64,000 nucleotides of DNA, taken from contig JAZSNL010000018.1 in the NCBI GenBank assembly GCA_045536365.1, positions 69,470 through 133,469 on the forward strand. The letters run 5' to 3'. Position numbers and translations under genes: made by a program. The first letter of the stretch is position 1, and each line of letters starts with the position of its first letter. Shown piece by piece: positions 25,499 through 34,780 of the stretch. The notes beneath the pieces are model-generated. The model was not told the origin of the DNA and did no database searches. It worked only from the letters and a program-made list of their open reading frames with translations. This stretch comes from JAZSNL01 sp045536365 (GTDB taxonomy: Bacteria; Bacillota_I; Bacilli_A; ML615J-28; CAG-313).

Positions 25499-26467
25499 AT
25501 GTATATTATTAAAAATGCAAACAAAGAACAAATATTAGAAATGAATAAATTTTTTAATGAAACAGTATTAGAAGAAGGATTTTTAAAACCAATAAGTGAA
25601 GAAGAATATCAAGAAAAAATGGAAAGCATTCCTGGATTTTCTTATGATGGTGTTTTTCTTGCATATGATAATGAAAAAATAGTTGGTATGGCAATAGGTA
25701 TTTTAAAAAATGAAACTTCAGGCGCAATTAATTTAATTTTAGTTAAAGAAAAATATCGTCATCAAAAAATAGGAGAACAATTATTAAATCATTTAGAAGA
25801 TTATTTTAGAAAAAATAATCGTTTGACTGTTTTTGCATATGGATATTTACCATCATGTTATGCATGGTATATTCCTAATACTGATCACCATGATCATCCT
25901 TGTGCTCCTGGTATCAGAGTAAATAGTAATGAATATTTCTTCTTACTACATCATCGTTATGAAGCAACGGGTTTTCAAGATGCTTTCCATTTAGATTTAT
26001 CTGATTATGAGATTTCTCCATCAATTGAAAAAATCTTAAAAGAAAATGAAGAAAATGGAATAACAATTGAAATGTATGATGAAAATAAACATTCAGGTGT
26101 TGAAGAATTTTGTCGTGAATTAAATATTTATGATTTTGAAAAAGTAATTAAAGAAAATTTAGCTTTAGAAAAACCATATCCTTTCTTAGTAGTAGTAAAA
26201 GATGGAAAAGTAAAAGGATGGACTGGAGCTTTATGGAATGAAGAAAGTGGAAGAGGTCATTTTGATGGAATTGCTATTTTAGAATCAGTAAGAGGTAAAG
26301 GAATGGGTAAAGCATTATTCTCATTACTTGCTTTGAATTCTAAAATCAATGGAGCAAAGTTTATGACTTTCTATACAGGTCTTACTAATCACGCAAGATA
26401 TATTTATATGGGTGCAGGCTTTAAAATTATTCAAAGTTTTGCGGTTATGAAAAAAACATTAAAATAG
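25499..26467 (+). CDS. tandem GNAT-fold N-acetyltransferase
   Basis: A 322-residue protein with two GNAT domains. The first has LILVKEKYRHQKIGEQLL (acetyl-CoA pyrophosphate loop), the second GIAILESVRGKGMGKALF. Between them lies a His/Cys-rich segment (NTDHHDHPCAPGIR). Tandem GNATs include mycothiol- and antibiotic-modifying enzymes and many with unknown amine substrates. TTGGAGG lies just upstream of ATG. The MBL hydrolase follows after five bases. Confidence 0.82.
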   Translation: MYIIKNANKEQILEMNKFFNETVLEEGFLKPISEEEYQEKMESIPGFSYDGVFLAYDNEKIVGMAIGILKNETSGAINLILVKEKYRHQKIGEQLLNHLEDYFRKNNRLTVFAYGYLPSCYAWYIPNTDHHDHPCAPGIRVNSNEYFFLLHHRYEATGFQDAFHLDLSDYEISPSIEKILKENEENGITIEMYDENKHSGVEEFCRELNIYDFEKVIKENLALEKPYPFLVVVKDGKVKGWTGALWNEESGRGHFDGIAILESVRGKGMGKALFSLLALNSKINGAKFMTFYTGLTNHARYIYMGAGFKIIQSFAVMKKTLK

Positions 26468-26472
26468 GTGAA

Positions 26473-27285
26473 ATGATGTTTATTACATATAAAATAAATG
26501 ATCATATTTATCAAATAAAAGATCCTATGGGTGTTTTAACAACATTAATAATTGGTGAAACTTCCGCAATCTTAATTGATACAGGCTATGGAATATTTAA
26601 TTTAAAAGAATATGTAAGAAAAATAACAGATAAAAAATTAATAGTTATGAATAGTCATGGACATATGGATCATTCATGTGGTAATTATTTATTTGATGAA
26701 GTATATTTAAATCATTTAGATAATGATTTAGTTAAAAAACATAATAGTCTTGAATGGAGAAAAAGAAATATTCAAACTGCTAAAAGAATGAATTTAATTG
26801 ATGAATCTTATGATGTAAATGAATATTTGTCAAAGAATGAAGGAAACATTAAAGATTTAAAAGTAGGAAGTGTTTTTAACATAGGTAATTTAAATATTGA
26901 AATTATTGATTTAAGAGGCCATACAACAGGAAGCGTTGGTTTCTTAATTAAAGAAGATCGTATTTTAGTTACATCTGATGGAATATGTCCATTTGTATGG
27001 ATTTTCTTAGAAGAATCAACTACTTTTAAAGTATATAAAGAAATGTTAAAAGAAACATTAAATCTTGAGTTTGATCATTTTCTAGTAGGACATGGGGCAG
27101 GTAAATTATTACCTAGATCTCGTATGGAAGAGTTTTATCAAACTGCTCTTGATTTAACAATTGAAAAATCAGTTAAAGTAGAGTTTAATAATTTTGATAA
27201 TGTGAATAGTTATTGTTTTACTTTAGGAAAGATGTATGATCAAGATGATTCAGGGATTGTTTTTGATCCAAATAGAATGGAATAA
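26473..27285 (+). CDS. metallo-beta-lactamase-fold hydrolase
   Basis: A 270-residue MBL-fold enzyme. The metal motif is seen as MNSHGHMDHSCGN (HxHxDH), then RGHTTGS (His), VTSDGICP (Asp) and VGHGAG (His), so a binuclear Zn/Fe site is intact. The substrate is unknown; candidates are thioesters, lactones or phosphodiesters. AGGTGAA overlaps the stop of the GNAT gene, showing coupling. Two ATG codons in a row (26473, 26476) make the first residue ambiguous. Confidence 0.85.
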   Translation: MMFITYKINDHIYQIKDPMGVLTTLIIGETSAILIDTGYGIFNLKEYVRKITDKKLIVMNSHGHMDHSCGNYLFDEVYLNHLDNDLVKKHNSLEWRKRNIQTAKRMNLIDESYDVNEYLSKNEGNIKDLKVGSVFNIGNLNIEIIDLRGHTTGSVGFLIKEDRILVTSDGICPFVWIFLEESTTFKVYKEMLKETLNLEFDHFLVGHGAGKLLPRSRMEEFYQTALDLTIEKSVKVEFNNFDNVNSYCFTLGKMYDQDDSGIVFDPNRME

Positions 27286-27290
27286 TGAAA

Positions 27291-27332
27291 TAATAAATCA
27301 TTTTTATTAAAAATGATTTATTATTTTTTTTT
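27291..27332 (+). terminator. intrinsic terminator
   Basis: Fifteen-pair stem TAATAAATCATTTTT/AAAAATGATTTATTA with an ATT loop and a T run. Confidence 0.8.
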
Positions 27333-27333
27333 A

Positions 27334-27362
27334 TTGCAATTTCCTAATTCTTATGATATAAT
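27334..27362 (+). promoter_or_regulatory. promoter of the GH9/SWIM/SNF2 operon
   Basis: TTGCAA, 17-base spacer with TATGA extension, TATAAT. Confidence 0.75.
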
Positions 27363-27398
27363 AAAGAATACGAAACTTATAATGAAAGGAATAAAAAT

Positions 27399-29705
27399 AT
27401 GACAATAAAACACCCTTTATTTAGAAAACCAACAGTTATAGACCGTAATAATTTAAGTAAAAAGATCATTAAAAGTAATGATTATTCAGCTGAAAAAAGA
27501 TGGTTAGAAAAAGAAGTAAAAAGCAAAAATATTATTTTAAATAATTCTAATTATTCAACTATCACTTTAACAGGTAGAGGAGAATATGAAATATTAAAGA
27601 ATAGTGTTAAAATGAAGTTTTCTACTAAGATAAATGAATTAAAAGAAAGATCATTTACGACAATTTCATTTATTCCTAATATTTCTAATTGGACTGATTT
27701 TAATCGTTTTATTGCTGATGTTTATATTAAATCAACTGGTTACTATAATTTTTATTTTCATTTTGTTATTCATAATAAAAATAATACTTTTACTCATGCG
27801 TGTAGTTTAAAAACAAATGAATGGAATAAAGTAAACTTTGAATTTGATCATAATTTAAGAGAAGAAATAACAAAAGTAGATATGGGTGTACTAATAACAG
27901 GATGTCCTCCTGAAGGATTACCTGATGTTGAAGTAACATTTAAAGATATTTCAATTGAAAAAGTAAAAGAAGATTATACTTTAGGATGGAATCTAGAAGA
28001 AAGAGTTGCTTTTTCTCATATTGGTTATTTTATTAATAGTGAAAAGAAAATTACTACATCTAAATATGAAGAAGATAATTTTAAAATATATGATTTAGAT
28101 AATAACTTAGTATATCAAAATAAAGTTGAAGTTTTAAATAATGATTTAGGAAACTATGTAATATGTGATTTTAGTGAATACAATATTCCAGGTGAATATT
28201 ATTTATCATATGGATCAAGAACTACTAATGTATTTGTAATTAGTGATGATTATCTAAATTCATCTATCTTAAGTAGTTTGAATTTCCTATATTCACTTCG
28301 TTGTGGAGAAGAAGTTAAAGGAGTACATAGTCCATGTCATTTAAATTCATACGCGATGGATTTATCGGGTAATAAAGTTCCTGTGTTTGGTGGCTGGCAT
28401 GATGCGGGGGACGTGTCACAGTTTGAAATATGTACTGGGGAAATGGCTCATGCGGTAATGGATTTAGTTGATGTAATTCAAGATGAAAATATTAAATCAC
28501 TATTAAAAGAAGAAGCAAGAGTAGGATTAAATTGGTTATTAAGAACAAGATTTAACGATGGATATCGTGTAATGGGTGTTACTTATTCAATATGGAGAGA
28601 TAATATTGACTATGCTGATAGTCATAATTTAAATCCGATGAAAGCAGAAGAAGGCGCTTTTGAAAATTTAATTGCTTCAGCTGCTGAAGCAAAAGCATAT
28701 TCAATTTATAAAGATGAAGATCCAATCTTTGCAGATTGGTGCTTGCGTTTTGCGATAGAAGATTATGAACATGCGGTAAGGGAAATAGAAAATGGAATTT
28801 ACACTAAAAGATGGGGCAAAACTCCAGAATCACAATTATATGGGGAAGCTATTCTTACATGTGTAATGTTATATAATTCAACTAATGAATCTAAATACTT
28901 AGATGATGCGGTTGAATATGCAAAAATAGTAATGGAATGTCAACAAAGAGAATATCCAAATTGGGATATTCCATTAAGAGGTTTCTTCTATGAAAATCGT
29001 GATCATTTAACGAATTTAGTATTTGAACATCGAGGACATTATGATAGTCCAGTTTATGGTCTTACTAAATTATGTGAAGTAGGAAGAAACTATCCTGATT
29101 ATGATAAATGGATTGAAACATTAAAATTATTTGAAGAATATATTATTAAATCAGTTTCATATACTGCTCCATATGATTTATTACCTGCGGGTATTTATGA
29201 ATTAGATAAGATTAATTTAAATAGTTATACAATTCATCCAAATGATATTGATAACGCAAAACAAGTATTAAAAGATCAAATATCATCAGGTATTAAATTA
29301 AATGATGGTGTTTATTTAAGAAAAATGGGCGTTGCGGTGAGTAGAAGAGGCTTTCACGCAACATTGCTTAGTTTAACAAAAGCTGTATCAAGTACAGCAG
29401 TAATATTAAATTCAAATGAATTATTAAGAATTTCAATTAAACAAATAGAATGGATAATGGGGAACAACCCTTTCTCATCATCAACTATGTATGGAGAAGG
29501 TTATAATTATCATCCTTTATATGTTGCTTTTTCTTTACAAATGATTGGATCATTACCAGTAGGAATTAAAACATATCAAAATACTGATGAACCTTATTGG
29601 CCAACTATTAATAATGCGGTATTTAAAGAAATCTGGGGTCATACTACAGGTAAATATCTATGGGTGCTTGCAGATATTTTAAAGATGAAAGAAGGAAATA
29701 AATAA
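27399..29705 (+). CDS. glycoside hydrolase family 9 protein, no signal peptide
   Basis: A 768-residue GH9 enzyme. Residues 1-200 look like a beta-sandwich carbohydrate-binding-type region, about 205-290 a CelD_N Ig-like domain (VAFSHIGYFINSEK, NIPGEYYLSYG), and about 290-765 the (alpha/alpha)6 catalytic domain with GGWHDAGDVSQ (catalytic base Asp pair), WIMGNNPFSSS and the late EIWGHTTGK. The first residues (MTIKHPLFRKP) are not a signal sequence, so the enzyme is probably cytosolic and acts on imported beta-glucan or GlcNAc oligosaccharides. GAAAGGAAT precedes the ATG. It is coupled (TAATG) to the DUF1292 gene. Confidence 0.85.
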   Translation: MTIKHPLFRKPTVIDRNNLSKKIIKSNDYSAEKRWLEKEVKSKNIILNNSNYSTITLTGRGEYEILKNSVKMKFSTKINELKERSFTTISFIPNISNWTDFNRFIADVYIKSTGYYNFYFHFVIHNKNNTFTHACSLKTNEWNKVNFEFDHNLREEITKVDMGVLITGCPPEGLPDVEVTFKDISIEKVKEDYTLGWNLEERVAFSHIGYFINSEKKITTSKYEEDNFKIYDLDNNLVYQNKVEVLNNDLGNYVICDFSEYNIPGEYYLSYGSRTTNVFVISDDYLNSSILSSLNFLYSLRCGEEVKGVHSPCHLNSYAMDLSGNKVPVFGGWHDAGDVSQFEICTGEMAHAVMDLVDVIQDENIKSLLKEEARVGLNWLLRTRFNDGYRVMGVTYSIWRDNIDYADSHNLNPMKAEEGAFENLIASAAEAKAYSIYKDEDPIFADWCLRFAIEDYEHAVREIENGIYTKRWGKTPESQLYGEAILTCVMLYNSTNESKYLDDAVEYAKIVMECQQREYPNWDIPLRGFFYENRDHLTNLVFEHRGHYDSPVYGLTKLCEVGRNYPDYDKWIETLKLFEEYIIKSVSYTAPYDLLPAGIYELDKINLNSYTIHPNDIDNAKQVLKDQISSGIKLNDGVYLRKMGVAVSRRGFHATLLSLTKAVSSTAVILNSNELLRISIKQIEWIMGNNPFSSSTMYGEGYNYHPLYVAFSLQMIGSLPVGIKTYQNTDEPYWPTINNAVFKEIWGHTTGKYLWVLADILKMKEGNK

Positions 29706-29992
29706 TGACATTGCTTGAAAAATTATTAGATGAAAATTATGATGGTATTATTGTTTTAAAAGATAAAGAAAATAATGATATTAGATTTGAACAAATAGCT
29801 ACTATTTATGTAGAAGATGAACCTTATTTTATACTTCATCCATTAGATAAAATTGAAGGTACTAATGCAGAATTATTTATTTTTAAAGTAATTGAAGGGG
29901 AAACTGGAGATAGTATGTTAGTATTAGAAACTAACGATGAAGTAATTGATGAAGTAATTAAGGAATATGAAGCGTTATTAAGTGAGGAATAA
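29705..29992 (+). CDS. DUF1292 family protein (YrzB-like)
   Basis: A 95-residue acidic protein of the DUF1292 family: RFEQIATIYVEDEPYFILHPLD and GDSMLVLETNDEVIDEVIKEYE are typical. Members are short, conserved in Bacillota and often near the yrr cluster; the function is unknown. Its ATG overlaps the GH9 stop by one base. Confidence 0.85.
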   Translation: MTLLEKLLDENYDGIIVLKDKENNDIRFEQIATIYVEDEPYFILHPLDKIEGTNAELFIFKVIEGETGDSMLVLETNDEVIDEVIKEYEALLSEE

Positions 29993-29998
29993 AAATTA

Positions 29999-31510
29999 AT
30001 GAATATTATTGAATATATTAAAAAAGATAAAATTAAAAGATTCAATAGTACAATATATTATCGTGGCTTAGAATACTACGAACAAGAATTAATTGAAGAT
30101 GTTGTTTATAGTAATGACTCCGTTTCAGCAACAATCACAGGAAATGCTAAATATAAAACTAGTATTATTTTTGATAAAACAAACTTAAATTTTAGTTGTA
30201 CATGTCCATTTGAAGGTAATTGTAAACATGAAGCAGCTCTATATATTTATGTTTTAAAAACTGAATTTGATGACTTTAAAGAAGAAAATGATAAGGATAT
30301 TATTACTGTTTGTAATAAAGTAAGTGATATAATTCGCGATATTCAAATTAGATTAGGTAATGAACCAGTCTTATCATATGCGAATTATTCATCAATAAAA
30401 GACCTTGTTAGATTAGCAGTTGTGCTTTTAAGAAACGCTTTAAATTTAAAAAATGAAAAAATTAATTTATTAGTTTATCGATTATTAGACACTATTATAT
30501 CAGCAGATAACGTTGTAAATAATAGTGTAACAAAGGAAATGTACCGATCTGTTAATGAATTAGTAGTACGTTCTATTAAAACAGAAGAAGGATTAAAAGC
30601 TTTTCAAACTCATCTTTTATCATGTAATTTATTTGAAACAATAGAAGTTTTCTTTAACTTACCAAATGAATTTATTAGCTTATCTAACAAAGATATCTTA
30701 GGTTATAGTATTATTTTATTTGAATATTTATATCGTGTTGAAATAGTAATTCCAAATAAAAAGGAAACCCTTACTACCTTAGCTCATGATATTTTAGAGA
30801 TATATTATCAGCTTTCAATGTTAGACGAGTATGAAAAATTCGTTGAACAATATCATAAATATATTCCTGATATTGAAGTGAAATATTATCAATTATTATA
30901 TAAAAATGGTAATTATGAGAAAATCATTGATTTATATCATAAAGATGAAAGTGAATATTTAGAGTGTTATATTATTTATCTTGCGGTGAGTTATATTTTA
31001 AAAAATAATAATAATGGATTAAATTTACTTATTAATGTGTTTAAACAATCAAATGATTTAGATACTTATTTAATGATTAAAAAATACTTCCCTATTGATG
31101 CGATAGTATCAATAAAAGATGAATTAATAGAAATTGTTAAAAATAAACAAAAATCTAGTTGTTATTTACATTTATGTAAAGATACAGGATTAATTGATAA
31201 AGCCTTTGAATATTGTATAAAAGCAGGTATTGAGACTCTTTCAGAAAATTATCAAATATTCTTAGGAACATATGATCATGAAATGATATTGTATTATCAA
31301 GAATTTTTAAATAAAAAATTAATTAAAGCAGATTTAGTAGAATACGGTTTAAGAAATTATTATATTGAAAAAATATATCAAATGTTGAAGATGAAAAACG
31401 GGAAATATTATGTATATGGTTTCGCAAATAAATATATAGAAAAGAGTCAATACTCTATTTTAAGAGGCGAAATGTTATCAATTCTTCATTCATTAAATTT
31501 CGGGGTGTAA
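29999..31510 (+). CDS. SWIM zinc-finger protein (YwqB-like)
   Basis: A 503-residue protein with an N-terminal SWIM finger, FSCTCPFEGNCKHEAALYIY (CxC...CxH), at about residues 62-80, followed by a long helical region. In B. subtilis a SWIM protein (YwqB) is encoded beside the SNF2 helicase YwqA, and the same order is seen here with one base between the genes. It probably helps the helicase to bind nucleic acid or a protein partner; this is inferred from the pairing. Confidence 0.82.
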   Translation: MNIIEYIKKDKIKRFNSTIYYRGLEYYEQELIEDVVYSNDSVSATITGNAKYKTSIIFDKTNLNFSCTCPFEGNCKHEAALYIYVLKTEFDDFKEENDKDIITVCNKVSDIIRDIQIRLGNEPVLSYANYSSIKDLVRLAVVLLRNALNLKNEKINLLVYRLLDTIISADNVVNNSVTKEMYRSVNELVVRSIKTEEGLKAFQTHLLSCNLFETIEVFFNLPNEFISLSNKDILGYSIILFEYLYRVEIVIPNKKETLTTLAHDILEIYYQLSMLDEYEKFVEQYHKYIPDIEVKYYQLLYKNGNYEKIIDLYHKDESEYLECYIIYLAVSYILKNNNNGLNLLINVFKQSNDLDTYLMIKKYFPIDAIVSIKDELIEIVKNKQKSSCYLHLCKDTGLIDKAFEYCIKAGIETLSENYQIFLGTYDHEMILYYQEFLNKKLIKADLVEYGLRNYYIEKIYQMLKMKNGKYYVYGFANKYIEKSQYSILRGEMLSILHSLNFGV

Positions 31511-31511
31511 A

Positions 31512-34500
31512 ATGTTTAAATTAAATTTTACAAGATGGATTGATTATAATACAATCGTTAAAAACCGCGCAATCTCTCTTTATAAAAGTGGATTAGATGA
31601 AATAATTGAAGAAAAATTAGTACCCGTAATTCGTAAATCAGCAAATGAAAAAGACCGTAAATTAAGATTTTGTTATTATTTAAAAGATAGTATTTATAAT
31701 AGACCATTATTCTATTATGATTATACAGAAAATCAAACAATCAGCAGCTGTCGTTGTGATTTATGTAAAACATCAAATCAATGTCATCATATTATTTTTG
31801 GTATGATGAAAGAGAAAAATTACGATGAAGAAATGATTGAAAATCTATTTATTCAAGAAGAAGAAAGAATAAATGAAAAATTATTAGAAGAAAAAAGAAA
31901 AGAATATTTAGTTAAATTAAATCCTTTATTAGATGAATTCTCTGAATATGATCAATTATCATTACTTAATCCGGTTGATATTGAATTATATTTTGAAACT
32001 GCTCAACTTAAAAAAGGTGTAAATACCCTTTTATTATCATTTAAAATAGGTAATGATAAAAAATATGTTGTCAAAGACGTTGAAGAATTTCTAGTTGCGG
32101 TGAAAAATCAAGAAGTTGTTTCTTATGGACAAAAATTATCATTTAAACATTCACTTGAAAATTTTACGGAAAAAGGAAGAAAGATTTTATCTTTATTGAT
32201 TAAAGCTTATGTAAGTACACCTAATTATAGTTTTTATAATATTTATGAAAAGAAGCATATTAAAGTTAATGAATTCATGTTAGATGAAATATTAGAAATA
32301 TGTCAAAATAGTGTTGTTAAATTATATAATGAAGATTATATTGTATCACTTGATGAAATTAATTTAAGATTTAGATTAAATAAGAAATATGTCTTAGAAA
32401 TAGAAGGATTTAATCCAGATACAGATTATATTTTTATTGGTAAAGAACAATGTTATTTATTTACTGATTCCGAAGTATATTTAATGAAATTATCACAAAA
32501 TGATTTATTGCCATTATTAAAATTTGTTATTAAAAATCCAAATTTTAGTTTTAAATATACAAAAGATATTTTAACTAAAGATATTCTTTCAAGATTCTAT
32601 CAAGAAATTGAAATAGATGAAAAGATAAAAGATGAATTTAAAGTAAAAGAATATAAAATAGAAGCATATTTTGATTTTGATAATGACTTTATTAAAGTAG
32701 AAAGTAAATATTATTGTGGTGATGAATTAATAACAGATATTAATAATGTTGATAAAAAAGAAGTAATTTCTCGTAAAATTGCAAAATATTTACATGTTTT
32801 AACAGCTCTTGGATTTAACGAGAAAGGATATTTAGATGATCCATTAAAAATCAAAGTCTTTTTAACAACTGATCTTTCTAGTTTAAAAGAAGTAGCTGAT
32901 ATTTATTTATCAGAAAGAATTAAAAGAACCCAAATTAAACAAATATCAAAAGTCAGAATGAATATTAGTTATAATGTTAATTTCTTAGAAATTAATGTTG
33001 AAAGTGATACTTATTCAGATGAAGATTTATATAAAATCATTAAAGCAATTCGTAAAAAGACAAAATATGTAAAACTTAGTGATAATGTTATTATTGAAAT
33101 TGATGATGAAACAGCAAATGAATTATTAACAACGGTAGATGAATTTGGACTTGATGCGCATCATTTAACTAAATCACAAAAAGTACCTAGTTATCTTGCT
33201 TTAAAATTAGCAGATCGTAATTTGGATGTTGTACCTTATGAAGCAGATGAAAACTTTTCAAAGATGATTGAAGATATTGCAAATTATAAAAATGCTTTAT
33301 TCTTACCTCCAGAAAGCTTAAAGGATATTATGAGAGAATATCAAATAACAGCTTTTAAATGGATGAAAACCTTAATAAAATATGGATTTTCAGGCATATT
33401 AGCAGATGATATGGGACTTGGTAAAACATTAGAAATGATATCGGTAATCTTAGATAGTGATATTGAAAAGCCTGTTTTAATTGTTTGTCCAAAGAGTTTA
33501 TGTTATAACTGGAAGAATGAATTTGATAAATGGACTCCGTCATTAAAAGTAGTTAATGTTATTGGTTCAATTGTAGAAAGAGAACAGAGAATAAGTGATA
33601 TTAAAAACGATAAAAAGGTTATTTATATTACTTCTTATGATAGCTTACGTAATGATATTGCATTATATGAAAATAAAGAATTCTCATTTATTATTTTAGA
33701 TGAAGCACAATATATTAAAAATCATGGTACACAAAAAGCTCAATCAGTTAAATTATTAAAATCAATTCATCGTTTTGTTTTAACTGGCACCCCAATTGAA
33801 AATTCAGTTATTGATTTATGGAGTATTTTTGATTTCTTATTACCTAACTATTTAGGTAGTTATAATGATTTTAAACATGCAAATGAACAAAAGATTACAG
33901 TAGATAATGATAAGAAGGTTATCACTAGATTAGTTAAAAAAATAACACCTTTTATTCTTCGTAGAACAAAGAAAGATGTTATTAAAGATTTACCAGATAA
34001 AGTTGAAACAATGGTTTCTGCTACTATGGGAGCACAACAAAAAGCATTATATGATGCAGAATTATTATTTGCGAAAAACATGTTAAGTACTGCCGATAGT
34101 CAAATAGCTATTCTTGCAGCAATAACAAGATTAAGACAAATATGTGTTGATCCAGAATTGTTTGTTGAAAACTATACTGGTGGTAGTGCGAAAATAGAAC
34201 AACTAATGGAAATGATTGATGAAAATATTAAAGAAAAACACCGTATTATTGTATTTAGTCAATTTACTAGTGTATTTAATAAAATATCTAATTTACTCAA
34301 TAATAAGAAAATTAAACATTTTATTTTAACTGGTAAAACACCTTCTAAAGAAAGATTAGAATTAGCTGAAGAATTTAATAACAATGAAAATATCAAAGTT
34401 TTCCTTGTATCATTAAAAGCAGGTGGAACAGGATTAAACTTAGTAGGTGCTGATATTGTTATTCACTTAGATCCATGGTGGAATGTAGCTGCTGAAAATC

Positions 34501-34697
34501 AAGCAACAGACAGAGCTCATCGTATTGGCCAAAAACGTATTGTACAAGTAATAAAATTAATATGTGATTCAACGATTGAACAAAAGGTTATTGAATTACA
34601 AAATAGAAAATCAGAAGTAGTTAAACAAATAGTCGCTGATGATGATAGTTTAATTCAAAAACTTACTGCTGATGATTTAAAATTTATTTTAGAATAA
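31512..34697 (+). CDS. SNF2-family DNA helicase/translocase (YwqA-like)
   Basis: A 1061-residue Swi2/Snf2 ATPase. The N-terminal half contains a second SWIM-type finger (SSCRCDLCKTSNQCHH) and a beta-rich region; the motor covers about 605-1060 with LADDMGLGKTLE (Walker A Lys638), ILDEAQYIKNHG (DEAQ, 730-733), FVLTGTPIENS (motif III), SLKAGGTGLNL and QATDRAHRIGQ (motif VI). It would translocate on double-stranded DNA and remodel nucleoprotein complexes; the target is unknown. It is the last gene of its operon. Confidence 0.92.
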   Translation: MFKLNFTRWIDYNTIVKNRAISLYKSGLDEIIEEKLVPVIRKSANEKDRKLRFCYYLKDSIYNRPLFYYDYTENQTISSCRCDLCKTSNQCHHIIFGMMKEKNYDEEMIENLFIQEEERINEKLLEEKRKEYLVKLNPLLDEFSEYDQLSLLNPVDIELYFETAQLKKGVNTLLLSFKIGNDKKYVVKDVEEFLVAVKNQEVVSYGQKLSFKHSLENFTEKGRKILSLLIKAYVSTPNYSFYNIYEKKHIKVNEFMLDEILEICQNSVVKLYNEDYIVSLDEINLRFRLNKKYVLEIEGFNPDTDYIFIGKEQCYLFTDSEVYLMKLSQNDLLPLLKFVIKNPNFSFKYTKDILTKDILSRFYQEIEIDEKIKDEFKVKEYKIEAYFDFDNDFIKVESKYYCGDELITDINNVDKKEVISRKIAKYLHVLTALGFNEKGYLDDPLKIKVFLTTDLSSLKEVADIYLSERIKRTQIKQISKVRMNISYNVNFLEINVESDTYSDEDLYKIIKAIRKKTKYVKLSDNVIIEIDDETANELLTTVDEFGLDAHHLTKSQKVPSYLALKLADRNLDVVPYEADENFSKMIEDIANYKNALFLPPESLKDIMREYQITAFKWMKTLIKYGFSGILADDMGLGKTLEMISVILDSDIEKPVLIVCPKSLCYNWKNEFDKWTPSLKVVNVIGSIVEREQRISDIKNDKKVIYITSYDSLRNDIALYENKEFSFIILDEAQYIKNHGTQKAQSVKLLKSIHRFVLTGTPIENSVIDLWSIFDFLLPNYLGSYNDFKHANEQKITVDNDKKVITRLVKKITPFILRRTKKDVIKDLPDKVETMVSATMGAQQKALYDAELLFAKNMLSTADSQIAILAAITRLRQICVDPELFVENYTGGSAKIEQLMEMIDENIKEKHRIIVFSQFTSVFNKISNLLNNKKIKHFILTGKTPSKERLELAEEFNNNENIKVFLVSLKAGGTGLNLVGADIVIHLDPWWNVAAENQATDRAHRIGQKRIVQVIKLICDSTIEQKVIELQNRKSEVVKQIVADDDSLIQKLTADDLKFILE

Positions 34698-34728
34698 ACT
34701 CTATGGTATCCATAGAGTTTTATTTTAT
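34696..34728 (+). terminator. intrinsic terminator
   Basis: Eleven-pair stem AAACTCTATGG/CCATAGAGTTT with a TAT loop and a T-rich tail. Confidence 0.85.
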
Positions 34729-34780
34729 TTAAAGTAAAATTATCTAAAATATGATATAATAAATATAAGTGGTGAAAAAA

